Origin: Patellaria atrata CBS 101060
Taxonomy: Eukaryota; Ascomycota; Dothideomycetes; Patellariales; Patellariaceae
Direction of reading: 5' to 3'
Length of the DNA: 64,000 bases
Assembly (NCBI GenBank): GCA_010093705.1
Contig: MU006096.1
Coordinates: forward strand, 173,558 to 237,557
Shown here: positions 14,201 through 23,483 of the stretch, piece by piece
Numbering within the stretch: the stretch's first letter is position 1
How the letters are laid out: the number at the start of each line of letters is the position of its first letter
Notes under the pieces: model-generated
Databases searched by the model: none
Told to the model about the DNA's origin: nothing
Seen by the model: the letters and a program-made list of their open reading frames with translations, nothing else
Translations under genes and position numbers: made by a program

Positions 14201-14492
14201 TTGGACAGATAGTTTGACACATAACGAGTCTATCACCCCTGCAACAGGAATGTTTCCAGTCCCAGGTCCATCCTTCGCTGTCGACAACCTGCAGTCAGAT
14301 CATCCATTGATTGTCCGATATTTGACCAAAAGGGAAGGAGTACCTACTTTGACCAAACGGGACGGCTCGCAGATCTCTTTAGACCACGCATTCACAGTCC
14401 TGACGCATTGCGTCGATGTCGTCGATGAAGGTTACGCGACTCGATTCTCAGACGGCATCCGAAGCAAATTACAACGACTTGCAACAGGCTGA
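11300..14492 (+). CDS. CMR1: CMR1/PIG1-type melanin transcription factor (C2H2 + Zn2Cys6)
   Basis: Predicted nuclear regulator of DHN-melanin genes, 967 residues. Exons are 11300-11369, 11421-11475, 11559-13292 and 13448-14492; all three introns are GT-AG and the total length is a multiple of three. Two C2H2 fingers come first (Cys4, Cys7, His20, His24; Cys32, Cys35, His48, His52), followed by a Zn2Cys6 cluster (Cys80, 83, 90, 96, 99, 106). A Ser/Pro/Asn-rich linker follows, then a fungal-specific transcription factor middle domain from about residue 350. Two C2H2 fingers plus a binuclear cluster is the defining layout of Colletotrichum Cmr1 and Magnaporthe Pig1, and the length fits that family. 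The start is set by the first finger beginning at residue 4. The third exon boundary falls inside the second finger, so an unspliced reading would lose the fingers. It lies 2.6 kb upstream of a naphthol reductase on the same strand, which supports the melanin assignment. Confidence 0.85.
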
Positions 14493-14781
14493 ATGGGACC
14501 TAAGGTGTCCAATTCTAGTGAATTGTCAGCACACCAGGATGCGCCTCGTACGCCAGAGTGGGAGGACATGATATGTGCCAGGACTTACGGAGTTTGTTCT
14601 GAAGCTGAATCGACATCGGCTTGAAGTCAGGAAGATAAAAGATGATCTCATCTAAAGCGACGGGTAAGGTGGTTCTTTTATGTGCAGTAAGAGACCAGGT
14701 ACTATGGCGTTTATTGTACATACTCGTACAAGCTCGATCTTCTTGATCAACTCTCCATCTCAGCGGTGTGGTAGAAGACAT
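14432..14781 (-). CDS. Possible small spliced gene or antisense transcript at the CMR1 3' end
   Basis: The minus strand offers ATG at 14781 and two good introns: 14652-14723 (donor GTATGT, acceptor TTTAG) and 14515-14588 (donor GTAAGT, branch-like GCTGAC, acceptor ACTAG). Joining exons 14724-14781, 14589-14651 and 14432-14514 keeps one frame and gives 67 residues, with the recognisable stretch FYLPDFKPMS. The last exon runs antisense to the final 60 bases of the CMR1 coding region. No family is recognised. The splice signals are better than expected by chance, but the protein may be meaningless and the object could be a noncoding antisense RNA. Low confidence. Confidence 0.22.
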
Positions 14782-17086
14782 GTCCTAAAAGTTTGACAGG
14801 TGGGGTAGGCATCTCGACCGAGGGTACAGCGCTCTCTTCCTGGGACAGCGTCACAGCAAATAACGGTCATTTCTTTTAAAGACTACCGATTTATATGTGT
14901 ATTGGATATAGAGGAAGAGTACGATGTATGATATGGGGTCCTGGCTCAAATCAGGCAACATCTAGCTTGAGGCAGCATTAGTTTTATATCACTTGTTTCT
15001 TTTGCTACTTTACCTGATATCCAGATTCATGTCATCGCTTCGGACTGCACTTTGCTTACGCGGCCTAGGGATCTGCCCGTGAAAGTCTTTCTCCAATAGT
15101 ACAGAGATCCTCGCACCGTATCGAATCAACTCTCACCCAGCAGCGCAGAGGGTGCAGCAAAAGCATCACCGTACTCTTTCGCACCACAGAGGCTGCAGGC
15201 ACTTGCCTCGTTATGTACTGACGCACGTACTCTGAAACAACGCCGTTAGCCAACGGCGTGCTCGAGTACCATTTTCACCGTACTTGTGCGATTGCACGTT
15301 ACCATCGTTACAATCATTACGATGACAGGCTTTGGGGGATATCGATCTTTTCTGTATGTTATGAAGATTGCGGTGGTATGGTACTAGCTCCACCCGATCC
15401 TGGCAAATTCGATATAGGGGACAGCAATCGCTCGAAGACTTTATGACAGTCCCCTGACGCTTGAGAAAGTAAAACTGCGGATTGGGCGTAACACTGTGTC
15501 ACTTCGAGAGAAAATATCAAGTCCCAAAGACAGGGCCAACCCTTGCCGAGATGTGCAAAAGATCTCCCATACTCCTCCCATTCATGCATATTTACAAAGC
15601 CTGTCTTGCGAGCATACGGTATAGATGCTGCAAAGATCTTCGGGGACGGTCCGGTTTGAACTGCCTCGCTCATTAGGGCTGGTGAGGAACACGAATAAGA
15701 CAAGCTCTATCGCTGGAGTACTTGTAAACCGATCAAGGACTAAAAGAGATTCTCGCCTTTTGCAAGCTCCCGCTACGCTCGCTACCTACTACTATTCTCT
15801 GCTTACCGCGTTCTACTAGGTCGCAGAACTCTCAGCGCGATATAAATCACATGCTCATCTTCGTCTCTGGGAGCTGTAGTCGCTCCAGGACATATGAATG
15901 ATATCCGCAGACAAGACGCATGAGGGATCAAGCACAGCTGCTGCAGCAACACGCACCCTTGATGATCATCATAGGAAATATATTCTATAGATGAAAATGC
16001 TTAGGTACTGACGATAGGAGAGGTATGGTAGCCGTAGGAGGTTGTTTGAATAAGCGTCTCCCACCAATCAACGAAGCCGACATCCGGTTACCATTCAGCG
16101 AAGTCCGAACGTGCAGTTATTGGTTGCTAGGACAGGTACGAAGGTACTTCCGGTACGTACAACTACCTTGGACTGAGCGATACTGATTGACAGTTGCCAT
16201 AGTACAATAAGGTAAGTGTCTGCGGTGAATAGAAGTCCGATGATGAATGTCTGGGCATTTCGGGTGATGCGGGGAGAAAGGGGAGAGACCTGAGCGATGA
16301 CATCGGGTGGCTACCGTGACCGTTTCGTCTTCCGGCGCAAGGGGAGCTTGAGATATCATCGTATCCTGATTATTTTTCCAAAGTGTCTGCAGTATAGAAG
16401 CCAAATGTCTTGCATACCTTAGAACAAATATAGTTCTGATAAGGTATGGTTGGAGTAAGGTAGTAGGAAAGGGTCAATGAAAACACCTGCGTTTAAATGA
16501 TAGTGAAGGGGCCCGTGTGGGAGTTCCTGTGCCCTCCACTTTCAGTGCCACATGCCCCTGCAAAAGCACTGATCCTTCCATCCCGGCTCCTCCCTCCCCT
16601 ACCCGGCGCGGCAAAACTTACCGTTAACCTTATCCGCCAGGGGATGATGCTATAACGGTGTACTCCCAAGCTTAATCGGCTTGTACTGTACTGTACTATC
16701 CCTTCCTCTCGCTATGATCTTTCATACCCTTAGCTCCCTTACTGTGATGCACAACTGTGTCACCTTTAGGTATCCGCTGGTCTAAGTCTTCTACCTAATG
16801 CTCGCCTCGATGACATCGATCCTTCCAGGTATGTCCTGTAACCCCTTGGTCGGTTGGCGGGGCCGATGGTGTTGATGCTTGATGTTACCTACCTTTCTAT
16901 TACAGTGAGTATCAGCGGAGTCATAGGATAGTTGAGTCCGATTGCATTTTCTATATAGAATGTGGAATCCTCACTCGTATTTTGTCCTTCTGTAATACAG
17001 TAAGCTGCTTCTCGTACAACTCCTTCAAGTCTCATTTACTTTCAGACCTTTCAGTCGCAATCGATCTGTGCTATCAAACATTCACA
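14782..17086. other. Spacer between CMR1-type gene and THR1
   Basis: No confident gene lies in these 2.3 kb. The longest open frame is on the minus strand at 15359-15703 (114 codons), with a fairly protein-like text (EWEEYGRSFAHLGKGWP), but it shows no recognised domain and no partner exon. Near 16430-16470 and 16685-16700 there are short words such as ATACCTTAG, AAGGTA and repeated TGTAC that recur in other spacers of this window. The right-hand 500 bases hold the CT-rich promoter and leader of THR1. Confidence 0.45.
16798..17086 (+). promoter_or_regulatory. THR1 5' leader with upstream ATG and probable leader intron
   Basis: An ATG at 16798 opens a short upstream frame (MLASMTSILPG...). 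It runs into a good donor (GTATGT at 16829), and an acceptor (TATTACAG) ends at 16905, giving a 77-base leader intron. A second possible acceptor ends near 16999. The true THR1 start at 17087 has a good context (CACAATGG). Leader introns and upstream frames of this kind can tune translation. Transcript data would be needed to fix the structure. Confidence 0.35.
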
Positions 17087-18026
17087 ATGGCAGTAGGCAA
17101 TGGCACGACTGCTTCTACCCCCAGTGGCCCAAGCTATCTGCTTCATGGCAAGGTTGCAGTTGTCACTGGTTCTGGTAAGTGAGGCGACCCAGCTGGGTTC
17201 TTTTCGAATTTATGGCTTTCTAACAAGAACGTTAGGTCGCGGAATTGGCAAAGAGATGGCACTAGAGCTTGCGCGGAGAGGCGCAAAGGTCGCAGTAAAT
17301 TATGCGAATAGCTCGGAAGCCGCTGAGGAGGTTGTTAAAGAGATCAAGAAGATTGGCTCTGATGCTATCGCCATCAAGGCCAATGTTGCTAATGTTAAGG
17401 AGACCATTTACCTGATGGACAAGGTCGTTGAGCACTTTGGTAAGCTCGACATCTGCTGCTCGAACTCCGGTGTTGTTTCATTTGGCCATTTGAAGGATGT
17501 GACTGAAGAGGAGTATGACCGCGTCATGAGCATCAACACCCGAGGACAGTTCTTCGTCGCCCGTGAGGCGTACAAGCACATGGAAGAGGGTGGCCGTATT
17601 ATCCTGATGGGTAGCATCACTGGTCAAGCTAAGGGTGTTCCCAAGCACGCTGTCTACTCTGGTAGCAAAGGTGCAATCGAGACCTTCGCCCGGTGCATGG
17701 CTATTGGTGAGCGTCTCCAAGTATCCACATCGATATATTCAACTAACCAATTTGTTTTAGACTGTGGTGATAAGAAGATCACAGTTAACGTCGTTGCTCC
17801 TGGTGGTATCAAAACCGATATGTACCATGCCGTTTGCAAGGAATACATCCCCAACGGCGACAACCTGACGAATGAGGAAGTCGATGAGTATGCCGCCACG
17901 TGGTCACCCTTGAACCGGGTGGGCCAACCGTACGACATCGCGCGTGTCGTCTGCTTCCTCGCATCCGAAGATGGCGAGTGGATCAACGGCAAGGTCATCG
18001 GCATCGACGGCGCTGCTTGCATGTAG
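17087..18026 (+). CDS. THR1: 1,3,8-trihydroxynaphthalene reductase (DHN-melanin SDR)
   Basis: NADPH-dependent short-chain dehydrogenase that converts 1,3,8-trihydroxynaphthalene to vermelone, and usually also 1,3,6,8-tetrahydroxynaphthalene to scytalone, in cytosolic DHN-melanin synthesis. Exons 17087-17174, 17236-17706 and 17761-18026 give 274 residues, the family length. The cofactor loop TGSGRGIG is at 27-34, the structural NSG near 106-108, catalytic Ser156 (MGSITG), Tyr170 and Lys174 (YSGSK). The strings [15 protein letters not shown] and [19 protein letters not shown] are signatures of the BUF1/BRN group rather than general SDRs. The chain ends in Met, as in the Magnaporthe trihydroxynaphthalene reductase; the sister tetrahydroxy enzyme ends in Ile. 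A start at 17087 is preferred over upstream non-ATG codons. It follows a CMR1-type regulator on the same strand. Confidence 0.92.
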
Positions 18027-19486
18027 AAGTTCATCTTGCTGCTTATCTTCTCATCACATCACTTGAAACCCGATTCCCCTCCGCTCATCTCGTACCCCTT
18101 TCTTCACAATCGCGGAGATCCTCATCAAGCTATACTCAATGAAGGGCCTGGATGGCAGTATCGCTTTGGCAGTTTAGAATGGAGCATTCAGGCTCGCAGT
18201 TAGCGAGTCATATGGCGTTGTACATGCATTATTCAATTGTAATTTATTATTTATGCCATGTTTGAGGTTATCTTATGTGGCTATGGTTTGGATAGAACTG
18301 AATGGAGTCAAGTGAATCTCAAGTTTCAGTACCTGGTAAGACTTAGGTGTTTATTGGCACATTTGTGATCGCACTGGTGGACTGTTCAGTCATACTAGTC
18401 ACTGAGGTGTAGAAATTATCTCACCCTACTCCCTACGCTACATTGTATTAGGGGATCTCAGATCAATGGCTCTTTTGTCATGGATTCTTGTATTGGATGT
18501 GGTCTCTTTGTACATAATCATAGCCAAGCACCCTGCTGAGGCCCCTATTCCCCCTCTATACCCTTTAGGAACTGTGCGAAAGCCGTGTCGGGTGCCATCC
18601 TCTACTTGACGAGAGGAAACAGTGTCGCCACACGGATGGCTTCACTGTAACAATGATCTCGTAGTGAAAGAGAGCTGACCGTGCAATTGATTTGACAGGG
18701 CGACTGTACGCGCCAACGTATTAGAATAATGTCTCCTGACCGTACAGTCCCTCCCGACTGTACTATCATTCCCCACTACACAGTCCCTCCCCTCTGTACA
18801 ATCTCTCTCCATCGATATACCACCTCCTTCGTCGTATAGCTGTCGCGGGATGGGCGAAGCAACGTACATAGACAAACTACCGGCCAATGTACCGCAAGGT
18901 TATAAAATAAATAGAATACCATTATACCCAACTTTCCAAAAATAAAGAAATTACACCTTTGATCTAGTGGATAATCTATCTTTTACCTGTCTTGAAGACA
19001 ACGCTCGGTATTTCACATTCTGATTACTCGTAGGGATACCTCAGCAACTACACGCTTGGAGTCGCAAGATACCCCGAGAGTCACCGGCAATCTTCCTGTC
19101 CTCCTAGAGAAAAATGTACGCCTCGATGATTAAGGGTTCTTTAGCTTAACCTGGAGAAAGTATTTCTTTATATTACGTTTTGATAAAGCGACACATGATC
19201 ACCGATGAAGTCGCTTCCGGGAACGTCTGACGATATCTCGAACGTATTCTTTACTGTTTCTTGTGAATTGGGCGCTTATGGTGAACCTTAGGAGAGATTA
19301 AATGTGTATGTTCACTTTTCCTAAGGTCACTGTGACGATGGTATCCTATAGGGGATTTTTCTTTATCAGGAAACGATCATACTAGAAGGTAAGGATTGGG
19401 TATCTGTTAGCACAACCTTATTCAAACATACCCTACCGGGCCGCTATTTATTCTCACGAAGCTTCCCAAACTCTGAGATATCCCCA
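18027..19486. other. Intergenic spacer after THR1
   Basis: 1.46 kb with no supportable gene. THR1 (plus strand) and the ELYS-domain gene (minus strand) converge here, so both 3' untranslated regions lie in it. It contains the paired GTACAGT hairpin repeats described separately and otherwise only short random open frames. Confidence 0.5.
18743..18799. repeat. Two direct copies of a 20-bp hairpin-forming repeat
   Basis: The word ACAGTCCCTCCCnnCTGTAC occurs at 18744-18763 and again at 18780-18799, with 18 of 20 bases identical. The first copy also forms an inverted repeat: GTACAGT at 18743-18749 pairs with ACTGTAC at 18757-18763 around an 8-base CT-rich loop. The role is unknown. It could be a remnant of a short mobile element or a protein-binding site. 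Confidence 0.5.
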
Positions 19487-20575
19487 TCATAACGCAAAAC
19501 CTTGTTCGCCTCTCTGTCCTATACCTGCCTTCAGTCCTGCCTTCAGATCCCCCCAACTCACTCCTTCTCCATTCCCGCGTTGTGCCAACTTCTGATCCGG
19601 TAACTCCTTCCCGACCTCAATAGCGTCGGTAATCTTCCCTAATGCCAATTTCCGCATGTATACTGTCTCCGTAGCTCCTACTAATTGCCTTCCCTCACCA
19701 TGGAGCAAATAGTCTTCGAACCACTTCTCTTCATCCTCATTCATCGGGAACTCAACGACTTCAATACCATTGTCCGGCCGGTCTTTACGGGAATGGGTCA
19801 AAACCGAGCTGAGTATGGTTTTCAGGAGCTCCCTGTGCGTTGTGGGTGGATGCTGCCGGGCGAAAGAGAACGCTCGGGCCGGCGAAATCTTGGACAGATG
19901 TGCAACAAAGCTGTATAGGAGATCTCCCGATAGGGAGGGAGTCATGGTGTGGTAGTATGGGAGAGCTAGGGAGGGTTCGTGAGATAGGAGGGCGGAGAGG
20001 ATTTCGGGGGAGAAGGTGGAGGGAACAGCTGGGGTTGCGAGATGATTGAGTGCGTTCTGTCTAGCGTTAGTTGGTTGAATTGACGCGTTATCCCGTGCCG
20101 AGTTGAGCTCAAGAATGCCCCAAGGGAGGGTTTCACTGACTGTGAATTGGAAGTTGTCCATGAGCCAGAGTCCAGACAACACGATGTAGAATTGCTCTGG
20201 TAGGAACACAGCTCTGTAGAAGTCTTCGGATGGGTCATTGCTTTTCGACGCGCAGTCTTTTAAGATGTAAAATAGAAGAGATTGCTTGTAGTGAGCTGCT
20301 AATGGTGCATTAGCGATAGCGGTGTGAATTTCCCTCAGGTTATGGTTCGTCTGAGGAGGATAGAAACGAAGCACTATATGTTTGTAAGTAAACGTTCTAA
20401 TGTACAGTTAACCCCAATATCTACCGTCAAGCTGCAGGGTGTCGAACAGTCGATCTATGAAGAGCTTGCCTTCAAGCTGTCGCCGTCGGTGAAGGATGCT
20501 CCCATATTTTTCGCGTGGATACGTGTAATCCGGATTGAAGCTAAACACCTCGTCATAATTGTTGAAGTCGAGCAT
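19487..20575 (-). CDS. ELYS-domain protein (nuclear pore assembly related)
   Basis: Related to the fungal ELYS/Ely5 domain, which in animals and fission yeast associates with nuclear pores. Exon 1 (20575-20425) encodes MLDFNNYDEVFSF and HRRRQLEGKLFIDRLFDTL. A 51-base intron (20374-20424) joins it to the rest. A second 84-base intron (20058-20141; branch ACTAAC, acceptor TAGACAG) is proposed because it removes a filler-like stretch and reunites the helical text MDNFQFT with NALNHLATPAVPSTF. As it is a multiple of three, the frame stays open either way. The spliced product is about 317 residues. Conserved-looking pieces are FYPPQTNHNLREIH, LLFYILKD and FSPEILSALLSHEP. The C-terminus is short and basic. 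It diverges from clpP. The family assignment is from motif memory and fairly good. Confidence 0.75.
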
Positions 20576-22318
20576 TGTGGTTAATCACAGCTAGCTTTCC
20601 CTTCTAGTTCCTTTTTGAAGTGAGGTTGCGCTGCGAAAGGCGCGGACGGAAACCCTCCGCGACATGTGAATTCGCGAGCAGCTCGCGACTGGTGCAGCAC
20701 TATAAGTTTCCTTTGTACGTGCCGATATACTGAATCTCGACAGAGATGTATGTAATGCTTAAATGTCTCTTTGCAAACTCACAATAATGAGTGGATATAT
20801 AACGCATTTTCAATTGGCTAACAGTTGCAAGCTCGTTTCCATTTCCTCTGCAATCGGAGCGAAATGGGGGTTTCGATGCCTCGTCTGACTTCAGTAGAGG
20901 CACTAATGGGGCTCGTACTATAATCTCATATGACTTATTATAATTGTGTAGGATATTATATTATGTATGTAATCTCCTTACCTCGGAGTCCATATTCCTT
21001 GATTGATCACTATCCAAATGCACATGAAGTGGAATCACTGCAACCAGATAACTGCACGAGTTCAAAACGTTATTTTTCTTTGTGCAAACTTTGATTGAAC
21101 TTGTTGAGTTTCTTTTTCTTTTCGCACTGCTTCAGTGTATGGACCTTCTGTCATTCGTGTAGTTATCTCAGACGATCTAAAAAGTTTGGAGTACACTTTT
21201 CTTGAACCAAAGGCTCTTGAATGACTACTTGAACTCCAAAGTGTCATAAATACATGAAATGCGATTCCCGTCTCGGGGCTCCTTTTCCACCGGTGACGGA
21301 ATAGCAGAATCGGGGGCAGATTAAGAGTTAGTGGTCTATCATTCCTCTGTACACCTTGATCCTTGTTTGCGGAGATATCTGAACCTTTCTATTACTAAGT
21401 CTTCTCACGTGACCGAGTATAGAGCTGATGTGCACCGGAAATACAACAAGATTATGTGATCGCCAGAGAACGGATTGGAAAAGGGGTGCAGAAGGTCGAA
21501 ACCGGCTCGTGAGGTTTAGGTAGAGATTGTTCTACGAGTCAGGAAACTAATATAGTTGTCGAAGTGATTCATTATATGCGCGTGACTTTGCATTCTTCGA
21601 ATACGGATGGTACTATAGACGCTAGATAATGCGTATCGACGGAGGGTGGTATATCATATATGGTATCGTACTACAGAGAGGCAAAAACGCCGGCCCAAAT
21701 GCGCGCAAGATTATATCCTGGTTAGATTAGCAACTTGGGGAGAATATATTAGGAGATACTTGACGGACAGCTTCCCCTCATATGCTCAGCATCATTCTCT
21801 CTGTTATCCTCTCTCGCCTCCGCAATCATGGTGTCGATGCCACGTTCCTTCAATGCTTTCTTCTCACCTCAGTTATCTTGAAATTATTTGCTCCACGAGG
21901 GAATTACCATTAAACACTGGTTGTACTGTTTGAAAAGCGGTTCACATTCATTCGTAGTCGCATTTCCGCGTAGGAATTCTTGCATAGTATGTCAGAATAA
22001 GGCCCTTGTTCCGTGAGGATGTTGCCACAAACTTTCGCTATACCATTTTAGAAAGCAATTGTCGTAACGCCTGGGTTCTGTCAGTGTATCCATACTTGAA
22101 CTACCATAAAGATAAGACTCAACTCTTTTACTTCGTTGCATTCGGGTGCTAGAGATGCGGACATGCTTGGGCTGTGGAAGTTGTAATATGACGACTTATT
22201 GAAGCCCCATGCTGAAAGGAGCTTAAGAGGGCGGCTTGGCATCTCCGTCCGCAACCGCGACTGGAAAGCTTCCAGATACCAGAGCTCTCCCCGAGCTCTT
22301 TTACTCCACATTCCAAAG
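20576..22318. other. Divergent spacer between the ELYS-domain gene and clpP
   Basis: 1.7 kb with no supportable gene. It contains the promoter of the minus-strand ELYS-domain gene at its left end, with a GC-rich inverted repeat at 20672-20688, and the clpP promoter at its right end. Short open frames at 21062-21247 and 21646-21933 have no recognisable content. Confidence 0.5.
20672..20688. promoter_or_regulatory. TCGCGAGC inverted repeat upstream of the ELYS-domain gene
   Basis: TCGCGAGC, a single A, then GCTCGCGA forms a perfect 8-bp inverted repeat 97 bases upstream of the ELYS-domain start codon at 20575, inside a local GC-rich patch. The symmetry and position fit a dimer-binding promoter element. 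The core CGCGA resembles cell-cycle box cores, but that link is inference. Confidence 0.35.
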
Positions 22319-23270
22319 ATGCTGAAACTCTTAGCTCGTCCACTTACACCCGTTGGGTGTAGAAATGTGGCTCGACTATGTTTACGGTCGATATCAAATT
22401 TTGCAGGACATGGCTCGGTTCCCTCCCGCGCAGCGATTCCTATGCCATTTGTCACCGAGACAATTGTAAGGTTCCCCTCAATCAAGGAACAAGATCAAAT
22501 AAACTGACTGGCTAGGGAGGTGGCTGGCATACATGTACGCCTTTGTTGCGCAGGATTGTTTCACAGCAATTAACAAATTGGTCCAGATGATATATTCTCC
22601 CGGCTTCTGAAGGTACTTACAGCGCTTGCGATCTATCACAGACAATAGAGTAATGTCATGTTATATAGGAACGTATAGTCTGTCTCAATGGACAAGTTGA
22701 CGATGTAGTATCAGCGTCTATTGTAGCCCAGCTCCTATTCCTCGAAGCAGAAGACCCGGACAAAGGGATCAGCTTGTATATCAACTCGCCAGGAGGTTCA
22801 GTAACAGCAGGTAATTAGAAGAAGATACAATACTTGAACACTCGGAGTAGAAATCTAATACTGGCTAAGGACTTGCAATCTACGATACGATGACCTACAT
22901 TCGTTCCCCAGTTACGACAATTTGCGTCGGACAAGCCATGAGCATGGGCTCCTTGCTATTATGTGGAGGCGCCGTTGGATCACGCTTTTGCTTACCGCAT
23001 AGCTCTATCATGATCCATCAACCTAGTGGAGGCTATACAGGACAAGCGTCAGATATTGCTATACATGCCAAGGAAATTTTGAGGATCAGGGGAGAATTGA
23101 ACAAGATATATCAGAGGCATCTAACAAAACCCCATACTTTGGAGGAAATTGAAAAGCTGATGGAGCGCGACTATTTCATGGGCGCTGATGAGGCTTTGGC
23201 TATGGGACTGGTTGATAAAATTCTCAACAAACGGGAATCAGAATCTGATAAGGATGACAAAAAGGACTAG
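22319..23270 (+). CDS. clpP: Mitochondrial ClpP protease, proteolytic subunit
   Basis: Serine peptidase of the mitochondrial matrix that works with the ClpX unfoldase. Exons 22319-22465, 22516-22534, 22587-22612, 22669-22810 and 22870-23270 give 244 residues. Two of these are micro-exons of 19 and 26 bases, forced by reading phase and by the conserved text [18 protein letters not shown]. An N-terminal basic, Arg-rich leader of about 40 residues (LARPL, RLCLRSI) fits mitochondrial import. Catalytic residues are Ser136 (GQAMSMG), His161 (HQPSGG) and Asp212 (ERDYF). The oligomer and substrate-channel motifs [11 protein letters not shown] and FLEAEDP are intact. The C-terminus carries a short acidic/basic tail. 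ClpP is absent from budding yeast but kept by several filamentous fungi. smc6 begins 213 bases downstream on the same strand. Confidence 0.93.
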
Positions 23271-23365
23271 ATCTCCTATAAGATGTAAAATAAAAAATAT
23301 TAATGTAAGAGAGTGAAAATGTCACGTCTATGAATCAAAACTTCTACTTTAAAGCTCGTTTATTA

Positions 23366-23417
23366 ATCACGTGATCGTGTTTTTTCATCGTGCTACTTTT
23401 CGCGTGTTTCGGCGCGT
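23366..23417. promoter_or_regulatory. ATCACGTGAT palindrome and CGCGT words before smc6
   Basis: A perfect 10-bp palindrome ATCACGTGAT (E-box core CACGTG) lies at 23366-23375. Two CGCGT words follow at 23401 and 23413, within 120 bases of the smc6 ATG. CACGTG is the classic site of bHLH factors, and CGCGT is the core of MBF-type cell-cycle boxes. Use here is inference; the spacer also holds the clpP terminator. Confidence 0.35.
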
Positions 23418-23483
23418 TGAGAAGAGCACCCGAGAAACTCGACCCATTTTTTGAACCACCATATCCCACTTCTACCCCCTACA

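Noticed and set aside
15359-15703. 114-codon minus-strand frame between CMR1 and THR1
   Set aside because: Somewhat protein-like, but no family, no splice partners and no promoter context; mentioned only in the spacer note.
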